Origin: Streptomyces sp. HB132
Lineage (GTDB): Bacteria; Actinomycetota; Actinomycetes; Streptomycetales; Streptomycetaceae
NCBI RefSeq assembly: GCF_016909575.1
Contig: NZ_JAFBGA010000005.1
Span: 186,001-250,000, forward strand
Direction of reading: 5' to 3'
Length of the DNA: 64,000 bases
The notes under the pieces were generated by a model. The model made no database searches and was not told where the DNA came from. It saw only the letters and a program-made list of their open reading frames with translations. The translations under genes were made by a program, and so were the position numbers. Positions 1 through 7,132 of the stretch are shown here, in pieces. Numbering within the stretch: position 1 is the stretch's first letter; every line of letters starts with the position of its first letter.

Positions 1-47
1 GGTCTCCATCGCAATGCGCCTCTGTCTCGCGGCCGGTAGGGGCGGGC

Positions 48-90
48 GTCCGCGGGGCCGGACGGTGGTGCGGCGTCCGGTCCCGCGGAC
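48..90 (-). terminator. Hairpin terminator after the first gene
   Basis: Two 17-base arms (48-64 and 74-90) pair with a single G-T wobble around a 9-base loop, immediately downstream of the stop codon of the minus-strand secreted-protein gene. There is no U-tract, as usual for high-GC actinomycetes. The bases to its left (1-47) show no gene I can support. Confidence 0.6.
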
Positions 91-102
91 GTGAAAGCAC
101 GG

Positions 103-603
103 TCAGGAGCGGGCGGCGGCGGGGCGGCGGCGCAGCCGCACCACTCCCCCGGCGGCCGCTGCCGCGAGCAGAACACTGCCCGCGGCGAGTTGGGTGCCCT
201 GGCCGTCCGACGACCCGAACCCGGCGTCGACCCCGCCCGAGGGGGCGCGGTCGACGATCCGGTACGTGTCCGTGATCTTGATCCGCGGCGGGCACTTCAC
301 GGTGACGGTGTCGGTGCCCGGGCGGGTCCCCGCCGGGATGTCGAACACGCCGACGAGTACGCCCTTGCGGTCCCCCTCGAACAGGTGGAAGGCCCCTCCT
401 GCCTCCGACGTCCCCTTGCCGTAGGTCTCCTTGCCGCAGGCTCTGGTGCTGACGGTCACCTGTGAGCCCGGCGAGGCCTTCTCCGGGCTGATGCGAATGG
501 TCTGGTCACCGGAGGGCTCGGCCGCCGCTTCCGCGGCGGGGGCCGCGAGGGCGAGAGAACCTACGGCCAGACAGATACCCGCACCGATGCGTGTGTTGCG
601 CAT
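103..603 (-). CDS. Small secreted protein with C-terminal membrane anchor
   Basis: This 166-residue protein starts at the ATG at 603, preceded by a GGAGG ribosome binding site; a longer in-frame extension to 723 lacks one. The first ~28 residues (MRNTRIGAG then a hydrophobic Ala/Leu core) are a signal peptide. The mature part contains a cysteine pair and short beta-strand-like stretches (VTVSTRACG, TDTVTVKCPP). The C-terminus is a hydrophobic segment (LAAGSVLLAAAAAGG) followed by an Arg-rich tail, so the protein should be exported and remain membrane-attached. There is no LPxTG sortase signal. This layout is common among small Streptomyces surface proteins of unknown role; I do not recognise a catalytic domain. 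Confidence 0.75.
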   Translation of the reverse strand: MRNTRIGAGICLAVGSLALAAPAAEAAAEPSGDQTIRISPEKASPGSQVTVSTRACGKETYGKGTSEAGGAFHLFEGDRKGVLVGVFDIPAGTRPGTDTVTVKCPPRIKITDTYRIVDRAPSGGVDAGFGSSDGQGTQLAAGSVLLAAAAAGGVVRLRRRPAAARS

Positions 604-1023
604 GTGGATCCTCCAACGGGAGCAGGGTCCGGCCGGACTGCGCGGCACCTCTGCTGTGCTCCGTTCCTGAGGCAACCGACAGTCCGTCACCCGCGCAACA
701 CGAGGCACCACCCCGCACATCACCCGCCCAGGCGCGGGTCGGCGCCGGCGGGCATTCGTTTACGCAGGTCACCCGATCCAGGAGGAGAACTGAGGAGAAA
801 TCACACCCACGAGTGCGAACGGGCGACGCGGAGTTCGACACACCGTGCGACGGCCGGAGGCCGCAAGCCCCACGTCCGTGACCAGGTCCACCGAGATCGG
901 CGGACTCGGACCGGCGCGTGCTCCGGATACTCTCCGCCGATCGCCTGACATCAGGTCACGACCGGGGATGCGAGCGGTACGGGAGCACGGCCGAGCCGGT
1001 GCCCGCGACTAGGAGGGAGGGGC
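604..1023. other. Intergenic region without a supported gene
   Basis: This 420-bp stretch separates the start of the secreted-protein gene from the stop of the acyl-CoA synthetase gene, both on the minus strand, so it should hold the promoter of the former. Two SD-like purine runs on the plus strand (about 780-797) are not followed by a credible reading frame. I see no strong hairpin or operator. Confidence 0.4.
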
Positions 1024-2580
1024 TCAGGGCTCCGTGCGTGACGCGGGCGCCGACGACGGCCGGGAAGTGGCGGTGCCGGATTCGGAGAAGCGGTCCCGCA
1101 GCTCCCTCTTGAGGATCTTGCCGCTGGCGTTGCGTGGGAGCTCCGCGACGAACAGGACCCGCTTCGGGGCCTTGAAGTGGGCGAGTTCCGCACGGGCATG
1201 TTCGATGAGTTCGGATTCCGAGGCCTCCCCGCAGAGCACCACGACGGCGGTGACGGCCTCGATCCAGCGGTCGTCGGGCAGCCCCACCACGGCCGCCTCC
1301 GCCACCGCGGGGTGGGTGTACAGGGCATCCTCCACCTGCCGGGAAGCGACGAGCACGCCTCCCGAGTTGATGACGTCCTTCACACGGTCGACGACCGTGA
1401 AGTAACCCTCGGTGTCGCGTACGGCGAGGTCGCCGGAGTGGAACCAGCCGTCACGGAAGGCCTCCGCGGTCTCCTCCGGTTTGTCCCAGTAGCCCAGGCA
1501 CAGCTGAGGGGAGCGGTACACCACTTCGCCCGCCGTGCCGTCAGGCACCTCCTCGCCGTTCTCGTCGACGACGGCCGCCTCCACGAAGAACACGGGGCGC
1601 CCGCAGGAGTCCATCCGTCCTTCGTGCTCGTCGGGGCCGAGGACGGTGGCGAGGGGACCGATCTCGCTCTGGCCGAAGCAGTTGTAGAACGCCAGCTCCG
1701 GCAGCCGCTCACGCAGCCGCTCCAGAACGGGAACGGGCATGATCGACGCGCCGTAGTACGCCTTGCGCAGGGCCCCCAGCTCACGGGTGGCGAACTCCGG
1801 ATGGTTGGCGAGCCCGATCCAGACGGTGGGTGGGGCGAAGAGGCTGTCGGCCCGGCCGGCTTCGACCAGGTCGAGGATCCGGCCGGCGTCCGGAGCGTCG
1901 AGGATCGTGTTCTCCGCGCCCACGGCGAGATACGGAAGCAGGAACACGTGCATCTGCGCGGAGTGATAGAGGGGCAGCGAGTGCACCGGTCGGTCCGTGG
2001 CCCGCAGGTCGAGAGCGGTGACGGCACTGACGTACTCGTGGACCAGGGCTCCGTGCGTCATCATCGCGCCCTTGGGCCGGGCCGTTGTACCGGAGGTGTA
2101 GAGCAGTTGGACGAGGTCGTCGGCACCCGGTCGGCGTTCGGGGGTGAAGGGCCGTGGCGTGCCGAGTTCGCCGAGGAGGGAGTCCGGCGCGTCACGCAGC
2201 GGCCGTACGTCGAACCCGGCCGGGACGCGTGGGGCGAGGCCTGGGTCGGTGAGGACGAGCGCGCTGCCTGACTGGCGAAGGATGTACGACAGGTCCTCGC
2301 CGGTGAGGTTCTGGTTGACCGGTACATGGATCAGCCCTGCCCGCGCGCAGGCGAGATAGGCGATCAGATACGCGTCGGAGTTGTGCGCGTAGGAGGCCAC
2401 CCTGTCACCCGGGCGCAGTCCGTGTGCGGTGGTCAGTACAGCGGCCGCCGTACTGACCGCCTCGTCCAGGGCGGCGTAGGTCCAGGACCGCTCCGCGTAC
2501 CGCACGGCGGTGCGCCCGGGGGTGCGCCGTGCGCTGCGCGCCACGACGCCGTCCACTGTGCTGCTGCGTACACCTGTCAT
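1024..2580 (-). CDS. Acyl-CoA synthetase (AMP-binding, ANL superfamily)
   Basis: A 518-residue adenylate-forming enzyme that should activate a carboxylic acid with ATP and then load it on CoA, in the cytoplasm. The P-loop-like A3 motif (LLYTSGTTARPKGAMM), the A5 motif (FGQSEIGP), the A7/A8 hinge region (HSGDLAVRD, DRVKDVINSGG) and the A10 lysine (NASGKILKRELR) are all present and correctly ordered, so it looks active. Length is typical for medium- or long-chain fatty-acyl-CoA ligases. The start is taken at 2580 (MTGVRSS); a longer frame to 2814 is Pro/Arg-rich and unlike the family. It is divergent from the serine hydrolase gene and stands alone, so the substrate cannot be inferred. Confidence 0.88.
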   Translation of the reverse strand: MTGVRSSTVDGVVARSARRTPGRTAVRYAERSWTYAALDEAVSTAAAVLTTAHGLRPGDRVASYAHNSDAYLIAYLACARAGLIHVPVNQNLTGEDLSYILRQSGSALVLTDPGLAPRVPAGFDVRPLRDAPDSLLGELGTPRPFTPERRPGADDLVQLLYTSGTTARPKGAMMTHGALVHEYVSAVTALDLRATDRPVHSLPLYHSAQMHVFLLPYLAVGAENTILDAPDAGRILDLVEAGRADSLFAPPTVWIGLANHPEFATRELGALRKAYYGASIMPVPVLERLRERLPELAFYNCFGQSEIGPLATVLGPDEHEGRMDSCGRPVFFVEAAVVDENGEEVPDGTAGEVVYRSPQLCLGYWDKPEETAEAFRDGWFHSGDLAVRDTEGYFTVVDRVKDVINSGGVLVASRQVEDALYTHPAVAEAAVVGLPDDRWIEAVTAVVVLCGEASESELIEHARAELAHFKAPKRVLFVAELPRNASGKILKRELRDRFSESGTATSRPSSAPASRTEP

Positions 2581-2829
2581 GGCGTGATCCTGGGGGGCCG
2601 CTCGCCGGGGGTCAAGGGTCCGGGGACCGGTGTCGGGCCGGTCCGCACCCGTGGCGTGCGGTGGGACGTGCCGTGGCGGACGCGCGCGGGTGGCGGGTGC
2701 GGGGCCCCGTGTGCGTCCGCGACAAGCTGACGGTGACTCATTTTCTTTGTTCCGCAGGAGACCTCCATGAGCGGCGCCTGGGAAAGTAGTGTCTGCTTCG
2801 GCAGGAAGTTTCAAGACCGTACGGAATTT

Positions 2830-2844
2830 CGAAAGTTACTTTCG
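2830..2844. promoter_or_regulatory. Perfect inverted repeat CGAAAGT-T-ACTTTCG
   Basis: A 15-bp palindrome with 7-bp arms and a 1-bp centre lies 35 bp upstream of the serine hydrolase start, in the AT-richer part of the divergent intergenic region. The CGAA...TTCG core resembles sites bound by LacI/ROK-type regulators of carbohydrate genes in streptomycetes (family knowledge); binding here is inference. Confidence 0.5.
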
Positions 2845-2879
2845 CGCGGACGCGCTCGACGTGAGGGGAAGGGTTCCGG

Positions 2880-4754
2880 ATGACCGGAGACGTGTCGGGA
2901 CAGGGAATGAGCCGCCGGAGGCTGGGCGGCGGGATACTGGCGCTGGGCGGAGCTCTCACGCTCGCTCCGATCCCCTTCGCGGGGGCCGCGGGAGCGGCGG
3001 CGGGCGCCGAGCGGGCCACGGGGCCGCTGGGCGGCGCAGCTCCGGGTGCGGCATCGGGAACCGGGACGGGCATGGGATCAGGGCGGGGAGGACCGACGCT
3101 GCGTCGCGGGTCGGCCGCGCGCGCCGGGCTGCTGCCGGACCAGCTCGACCTGCTCGTCACCGACGCCGAGAAGTTCCTCGACGACTCCCCCACGCACCCC
3201 TGGTACGCGGGTGCGGTCCTGCTCGCCGGCCGGGGCGGCACCGTTGCTCTGCACCGGCCCATCGGCCGGGCGGTTCGTTACGCGGCGTACGACGAGACGA
3301 CCGACACCGGGGTGGAGTTCCCACCGGACCAGCAGATCGCGATGGCCGAGGACACGGTCTTCGACCTGGCTTCGGTGTCCAAGCTCTTCACCTCGATCCT
3401 CGCCGTGCAGCAGATCGAGCGGGGCACGCTGGAGCTGGAGGCGACGGCCGCCTCCTACCTCCCCGACTTCGCAGGCGGCGGCAAACAGGACATCACGGTC
3501 CGTCAACTGCTGACGCACACCTCGGGCTTCCGGGCATGGATCCCGCTCTTCAAGGAACCGACCCGCGAGGGAAAGCTACGCCTGATCTGGGACGAGGTTC
3601 CCGCATCGGCTCCCGGCACGAAGTATCTCTACTCCGACCTCAATCTGATCTCGCTGCAGCTGATCCTGGAGAAGATCACCGGCCGCGCCCAGGACGCCCT
3701 GCTCCGTGACGAGATCACCGCTCCGCTCGGGATGCACCGCACCCGGTACAACCCGCCGGCATCCTGGAAGCCCAAGATCGCGGCCACCGAGGACGCCCGG
3801 CTGCCGTGGTCGGGGCTGGAGCGCGGGCTGGTCTGGGGAGAGGTCCACGACGAGAACGCGTACAGCCTGGGCGGGGTCGCGGGCCACGCCGGCGTCTTCT
3901 CGTGCGCCTGGGACCTTGCCGTACTGGCCCGCACCCTGCTCAACGGCGGAGCCTACGGCTCCTCCCGGATCCTGTCCGAGAAGTCCGTCGAGCTGCTGTT
4001 CACCGACTTCAACACCGCTTTCCCCGGCGACGAGCACGGCCTGGGATTCGAGTTGTACCAGCACTGGTACATGGGGGCGATGGCCACCCCGCGCACGGCG
4101 GGACACACCGGTTTCACGGGTACGAGCCTGGTTCTCGACCCGACGACGGACTCCTTCCTGATCATCCTGGGCAACTCCGTGCACCCGGTGCGCTCGTGGC
4201 GTGCGGGCAGCGCCCCACGGGTCGCGGCGGCCAACCGGATGGCCCGTGCGGTGCCCGTTCGCCCGGCACGGGGACGTACCGCCTGGTTCTCCGGCATGGC
4301 GAGCGCCTCCACCTCGACACTCACGCTGCCCGCCCTGCGCCCGTCCTCCTCGCACCCTTCGCTGAGCTGCGCGCTCTGGTGGGACACCGAGCCCGCTTCG
4401 GACAGCCTCGGCCTGGAGGCCTCGACGGACTCCGGTGCGACCTGGCAGCCCGTGCCCTTCACCTCCGTACCGGCGCGGGCGGACCGGCCCGGGGAGCCCA
4501 GCCCGCATCCCGACGGCTCGGTCTCCGGCTGGTCGGGGCGCGTGTGGCACCGGCTGGAGGCCGACCTGCGCGCATGGCGGGGCAAGGAGGTGCGGATCCG
4601 CTGGCGATACGTCACCGACCAGTTGTACGTCGGACGTGGAGCCTATGTGGACGACGTCCGGGTGAAGGACGCCGGGCGCACGCTTTTCGACGGCAACAGG
4701 CCTGGCGACGCCCGCCGCGTCGAGGCGACGGGCTGGACCGTTTCCTCCGACTGA
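2880..4754 (+). CDS. Tat-exported class C beta-lactamase-fold serine hydrolase
   Basis: A 624-residue exported hydrolase. Residues 1-42 form a twin-arginine signal (MSRRRLGGG plus a hydrophobic core). A beta-lactamase/penicillin-binding-protein fold spans about 85-435, with the catalytic S165-x-x-K168 (SVSK), the tyrosine motif at Y251 (YSD rather than YSN) and H409-T-G as the third motif, so catalysis looks intact. Residues ~450-624 form a beta-rich tail with Trp-rich strands (SCALWWDTE, RIRWRYVTDQ, VDDVRVKD), reminiscent of carbohydrate- or peptide-binding sandwich domains. The start has GGGGAAGGG upstream. It may act on peptidoglycan stem peptides or small esters; the true substrate is unknown. 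The next gene follows after 18 bp and is probably cotranscribed. Confidence 0.85.
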   Translation: MTGDVSGQGMSRRRLGGGILALGGALTLAPIPFAGAAGAAAGAERATGPLGGAAPGAASGTGTGMGSGRGGPTLRRGSAARAGLLPDQLDLLVTDAEKFLDDSPTHPWYAGAVLLAGRGGTVALHRPIGRAVRYAAYDETTDTGVEFPPDQQIAMAEDTVFDLASVSKLFTSILAVQQIERGTLELEATAASYLPDFAGGGKQDITVRQLLTHTSGFRAWIPLFKEPTREGKLRLIWDEVPASAPGTKYLYSDLNLISLQLILEKITGRAQDALLRDEITAPLGMHRTRYNPPASWKPKIAATEDARLPWSGLERGLVWGEVHDENAYSLGGVAGHAGVFSCAWDLAVLARTLLNGGAYGSSRILSEKSVELLFTDFNTAFPGDEHGLGFELYQHWYMGAMATPRTAGHTGFTGTSLVLDPTTDSFLIILGNSVHPVRSWRAGSAPRVAAANRMARAVPVRPARGRTAWFSGMASASTSTLTLPALRPSSSHPSLSCALWWDTEPASDSLGLEASTDSGATWQPVPFTSVPARADRPGEPSPHPDGSVSGWSGRVWHRLEADLRAWRGKEVRIRWRYVTDQLYVGRGAYVDDVRVKDAGRTLFDGNRPGDARRVEATGWTVSSD

Positions 4755-4772
4755 GCGGCTTCTGCTGGTTGG

Positions 4773-5423
4773 ATGACCGGCATGAACGGAACCCAGTCCA
4801 TCAGCAGCCCGTGGGGCGTGTCGGTGTTCGGAGCGGCGGGCGTGGACGCCGCTCCGGACCTCGCGCGCCTCCGCGTCGCGATATCGCAGACCAGGAACCG
4901 GCCGGGAGACGCGTTCGACGCCGCCCGGAGCGGGGTCAACCGCATCCGGGAGGTCCTGCGCGGACACCAGATACCCGAGTCCGCTGTGTCCACATCGAGG
5001 TTGAACCTGTCGTCGCAGTGGGCCTACGGCGACGAGCGCACGTTCCTGGGCTACGAGTGCACGGCCTCCTTCGTGATCGAACTGCGGGAGCTGGACACTC
5101 TGGAGGCGGTGCTCGTCGACGTCGTGGACGCCGGGGCCAACGAGGTGACGGGGGTCGAGTTCGACGTGCGCGCGAAGAGCGACCTGCGAGCCCGTGCGCG
5201 TACGGCGGCCGTGGCCGCCGCGCGGGAGAAGGCGACCCAGTACGCGGAGGCGGCAGGGGTACAGCTCGGTCCCGTCGTCCACATCAAGGATGTGGACGCC
5301 GAACAGTTGCAGAACTATCGCGGTCACAGTGGTCAGCACGGCGGCGGGGAAGGTGATCTGACCCCTGGCAGGGTGACCGTCTCCGCGGGGGTCGTCCTCG
5401 GCTTCTCGCTCGTCGGCGGTTGA
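4773..5423 (+). CDS. SIMPL domain-containing protein (DUF541)
   Basis: A 216-residue protein matching the SIMPL/DUF541 family: an N-terminal strand with GVSVFGAAGVDAAPDLARL, a central helix, and the typical ARARTAAVAAAREKATQYAEAAG region before the last strands. The family includes the mammalian IRAK-binding protein and bacterial periplasmic or cytoplasmic proteins whose biochemical role is unclear. No signal peptide is visible, unlike many Gram-negative members. It lies 18 bp after the serine hydrolase gene, suggesting an operon. A second ATG nine bases in (4782) is an alternative start; neither has a strong ribosome binding site. Confidence 0.8.
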   Translation: MTGMNGTQSISSPWGVSVFGAAGVDAAPDLARLRVAISQTRNRPGDAFDAARSGVNRIREVLRGHQIPESAVSTSRLNLSSQWAYGDERTFLGYECTASFVIELRELDTLEAVLVDVVDAGANEVTGVEFDVRAKSDLRARARTAAVAAAREKATQYAEAAGVQLGPVVHIKDVDAEQLQNYRGHSGQHGGGEGDLTPGRVTVSAGVVLGFSLVGG

Positions 5424-5449
5424 GGGCGCGCACCACGTCGTGACCGTGG

Positions 5450-5478
5450 GCGCGGGCCTTCCCGGGGGCGGCCCGCGC
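5450..5478 (+). terminator. Hairpin after the SIMPL gene
   Basis: Perfect 9-bp arms (GCGCGGGCC and its complement) with an 11-base loop lie 26 bp after the SIMPL stop codon. It is a likely terminator for the hydrolase-SIMPL unit. Confidence 0.5.
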
Positions 5479-5645
5479 CTTCCCCTCCAGGCGGCCACCG
5501 GGGGCCTTCACGGCCTCGAGGCCGCACCGAGACTTTCGCACACGGGCATGAACCACTTCCGGCGAGATCGAGCTCCGGATGCGGCTCTTCGTTCCACGGA
5601 GCGCACGAACCGCCCCCGGAGAAGCCTGGGCACGGCAGCCGCCCG

Positions 5646-5688
5646 CTGATCCCGGAGGCCCGGGCCCCACTGATGCCGGAGGTCCGGG
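5646..5688. repeat. Imperfect 19-bp direct repeat
   Basis: CTGATCCCGGAGGCCCGGG (5646-5664) recurs at 5670-5688 with two substitutions. The pair sits in the ~350-bp non-coding gap between the convergent SIMPL and LacI-type genes. No function is evident. Confidence 0.45.
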
Positions 5689-5730
5689 AACCCGGCTCGC
5701 CGGACCCGGCCCCCCCCTGACGTGCGTGCG

Positions 5731-5762
5731 CCCGCCCCGCGCCGTCGCCCGCGCGGGGCGGG
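5731..5762 (-). terminator. Hairpin terminator for the LacI-type gene
   Basis: Perfect 12-bp arms (CCCGCCCCGCGC and complement) with an 8-base loop sit 9 bp beyond the stop of the regulator gene and face the oppositely directed SIMPL gene. Confidence 0.65.
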
Positions 5763-5771
5763 CCGGCCCCG

Positions 5772-6908
5772 TCAGCCGGCGGCACGACGAGGGCCGGCAC
5801 CCGTCACGACGAGGGCCGGAGCCGTGGCTGCGACGGCCGGGGCGGCGTCGCCGGCCGGTGCCGGTTTCGGCGCGGGGGCCGTCGACTCGCGTACCACCAG
5901 CCGGGGCCTGATCAGCAGGGAACGCCCGGCCGCGGGAGCGGAGTCGATCCGGGCCCGCAGTTGCTGGAAGGTCTCGGCGGCCATCTCAGGCAGCGGTTGG
6001 CGCACCGTGGTGAGCGGCGGCTCGAAGAGGTCGGCGAGCAGGATGTCGTCGAAGCCGACCACCGAGACGTCCCTTCCCGCGCCGCGTCCGGCGTCCTTGA
6101 CCCCCCGGCAGATGCCGATCGCGCACATGTCGTTGATCGCTACGAAGCCGGTGGGCGGGTCCGGCCGGGTGAGTAGCTCCCTGGCCGCGTTCCGGCCCAG
6201 TTCCGCCGCGTTCTTGTCCCCGAACTCCGTGGTGTCCGCGCCGGGCCAGACGACGGCCTCGGCGGGATCGAGCCCGGCGGCCTCCAGCGCCGACCTGAAA
6301 CCCCGCAGGCGTTCGCGGCGGTTCACGCTGTGGACGGAACCGGAGACGAAGGCGAGCTTGCGGTGGCCGAGTTCGATCAGATGACGGGTGGCGAGCTCTG
6401 CCCCCATCGCGTTGTCCACACTGATGCTGGCCAGTGACGACGGGTCCCCCGACTGCGCGGTCCGGTCGAAGGCCACCATCTTGAGCCCTCTGCTCAGCAA
6501 CGGCGTCATGTGGTCGAGCGAGGGAAGGGAGGAGCAGAGAACCACGCCGCTCACCCCGTCGGCGAGCAGTTCCTCGCCGTACTTGAGCTCGCGGGCTGGA
6601 TCGCGCTCACTGTTGCAGAGCAGTACGTGGTAGCCCTCGGCCAGCGCGATGGCCTCCAGCTCCCGGGCCAGCGCCCCCCAGAAAGGGTTCGCGACGGACG
6701 GCACGATCAGGCCGATGACCTTGATGCGGCCGGTGCGCAGCATGCGGGCCGCCCGGTTGGGCCGGTAGTTGAGCTGCTCGATGGTCTGCTCCACGCGAGC
6801 CAGGGTCGCTGCCTGCATACGGTCGGTACGCCCGTTGAGGACGTTGGAGACCGTGCTCGCGGAGACCCCTGCGGCCTCCGCGACCTGATGGATCGTTACC
6901 CCGCTCAT
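5772..6908 (-). CDS. LacI-family transcriptional regulator
   Basis: A 378-residue regulator. Residues 2-30 hold the LacI helix-turn-helix and hinge (TIHQVAEAAGVSASTVSNVL), followed by a periplasmic-binding-protein-like ligand domain (from GLIVPSVANPFWG to VVGFDDILLADLFEPPLTTV). The start has a clear GGAGG. It is divergent from the 14-kb transport and polysaccharide-lyase operon, so an imported sugar or uronate probably relieves repression of that operon. Operator-like repeats overlap both divergent promoters, implying autoregulation. Oddly, the last ~34 residues are an Ala/Pro-rich tail not normal for the family, and its DNA contains a 15-bp duplication. Confidence 0.9.
   Translation of the reverse strand: MSGVTIHQVAEAAGVSASTVSNVLNGRTDRMQAATLARVEQTIEQLNYRPNRAARMLRTGRIKVIGLIVPSVANPFWGALARELEAIALAEGYHVLLCNSERDPARELKYGEELLADGVSGVVLCSSLPSLDHMTPLLSRGLKMVAFDRTAQSGDPSSLASISVDNAMGAELATRHLIELGHRKLAFVSGSVHSVNRRERLRGFRSALEAAGLDPAEAVVWPGADTTEFGDKNAAELGRNAARELLTRPDPPTGFVAINDMCAIGICRGVKDAGRGAGRDVSVVGFDDILLADLFEPPLTTVRQPLPEMAAETFQQLRARIDSAPAAGRSLLIRPRLVVRESTAPAPKPAPAGDAAPAVAATAPALVVTGAGPRRAAG
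5783..5819. repeat. 15-bp direct repeat inside the LacI tail
   Basis: CACGACGAGGGCCGG occurs identically at 5783-5797 and 5805-5819, a period of 22 bp. Because 22 is not a multiple of three, the two copies are read in different frames (ALVV versus GPRRAA), which suggests that the unusual C-terminal tail was extended by a short duplication. Confidence 0.55.
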
Positions 6909-6942
6909 GCCACCTCCGGTTCGGAACGCACTGCCGAGCCTA

Positions 6943-6956
6943 GTGTACCGATTTAC
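6943..6956 (+). promoter_or_regulatory. Putative LacI-type operator at the regulator promoter
   Basis: GTGTACCGATTTAC matches the site at 7047-7060 in 12 of 14 positions. Read on the minus strand it overlaps TACACT (6942-6947), a plausible -10 for the regulator gene, so binding would give autorepression. Its first 8 bases also form a perfect inverted repeat with 6971-6978. Confidence 0.55.
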
Positions 6957-6964
6957 TGAACTCG

Positions 6965-6978
6965 CTCTACCGGTACAC
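6965..6978 (-). promoter_or_regulatory. Third, inverted operator-like copy
   Basis: The minus-strand reading GTGTACCGGTAGAG shares 10 of 14 positions with the operator at 6943-6956 and is arranged head-to-head with it: GTGTACCG and CGGTACAC are separated by 20 bp. It may be a weaker or auxiliary binding site. Confidence 0.4.
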
Positions 6979-7014
6979 CCGTTAACTTCTTCGAAAATTG
7001 TTGCGCATCAGCTG

Positions 7015-7044
7015 TTGACGCCACTCTCACGGCGTTCCTAGCAT
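7015..7044 (+). promoter_or_regulatory. Housekeeping-type promoter of the lyase operon
   Basis: TTGACG (7015-7020), an 18-bp spacer and TAGCAT (7039-7044) fit the HrdB-type consensus. Transcription would begin near 7051, inside the operator, leaving a leader of about 80 bases before the first gene. Confidence 0.6.
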
Positions 7045-7046
7045 CA

Positions 7047-7060
7047 GTGCATCGATTTAC
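7047..7060 (+). promoter_or_regulatory. Putative LacI-type operator at the operon start point
   Basis: GTGCATCGATTTAC is a degenerate palindrome around CGAT/ATCGAT and begins two bases after the -10 element, so a bound repressor would block initiation. The shared pattern GTGxAxCGATTTAC with the site at 6943 supports one cognate regulator for both promoters. Confidence 0.6.
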
Positions 7061-7094
7061 CAGCACTTCCCAGCCAAACTTGGGACTCCATCGC

Positions 7095-7106
7095 TGGATC
7101 GATCCA
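7095..7106. promoter_or_regulatory. 12-bp palindrome in the operon leader
   Basis: TGGATCGATCCA is a perfect palindrome 26 bp upstream of the first operon gene. It could be an additional operator; it shares only the central ATCGAT with the other sites. Confidence 0.3.
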
Positions 7107-7132
7107 CCGCTCCACCTCAAAAGGGGTGTCCC

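Noticed and set aside
814..882. Short GTG-initiated frame after plus-strand SD-like purine runs
   Set aside because: Only ~22 codons, poor spacing to the SD-like sequence and no codon bias.
3576..5498. A 640-codon antisense frame opposite the serine hydrolase and SIMPL genes
   Set aside because: Composition is that of a high-GC shadow frame and there are no recognisable motifs.
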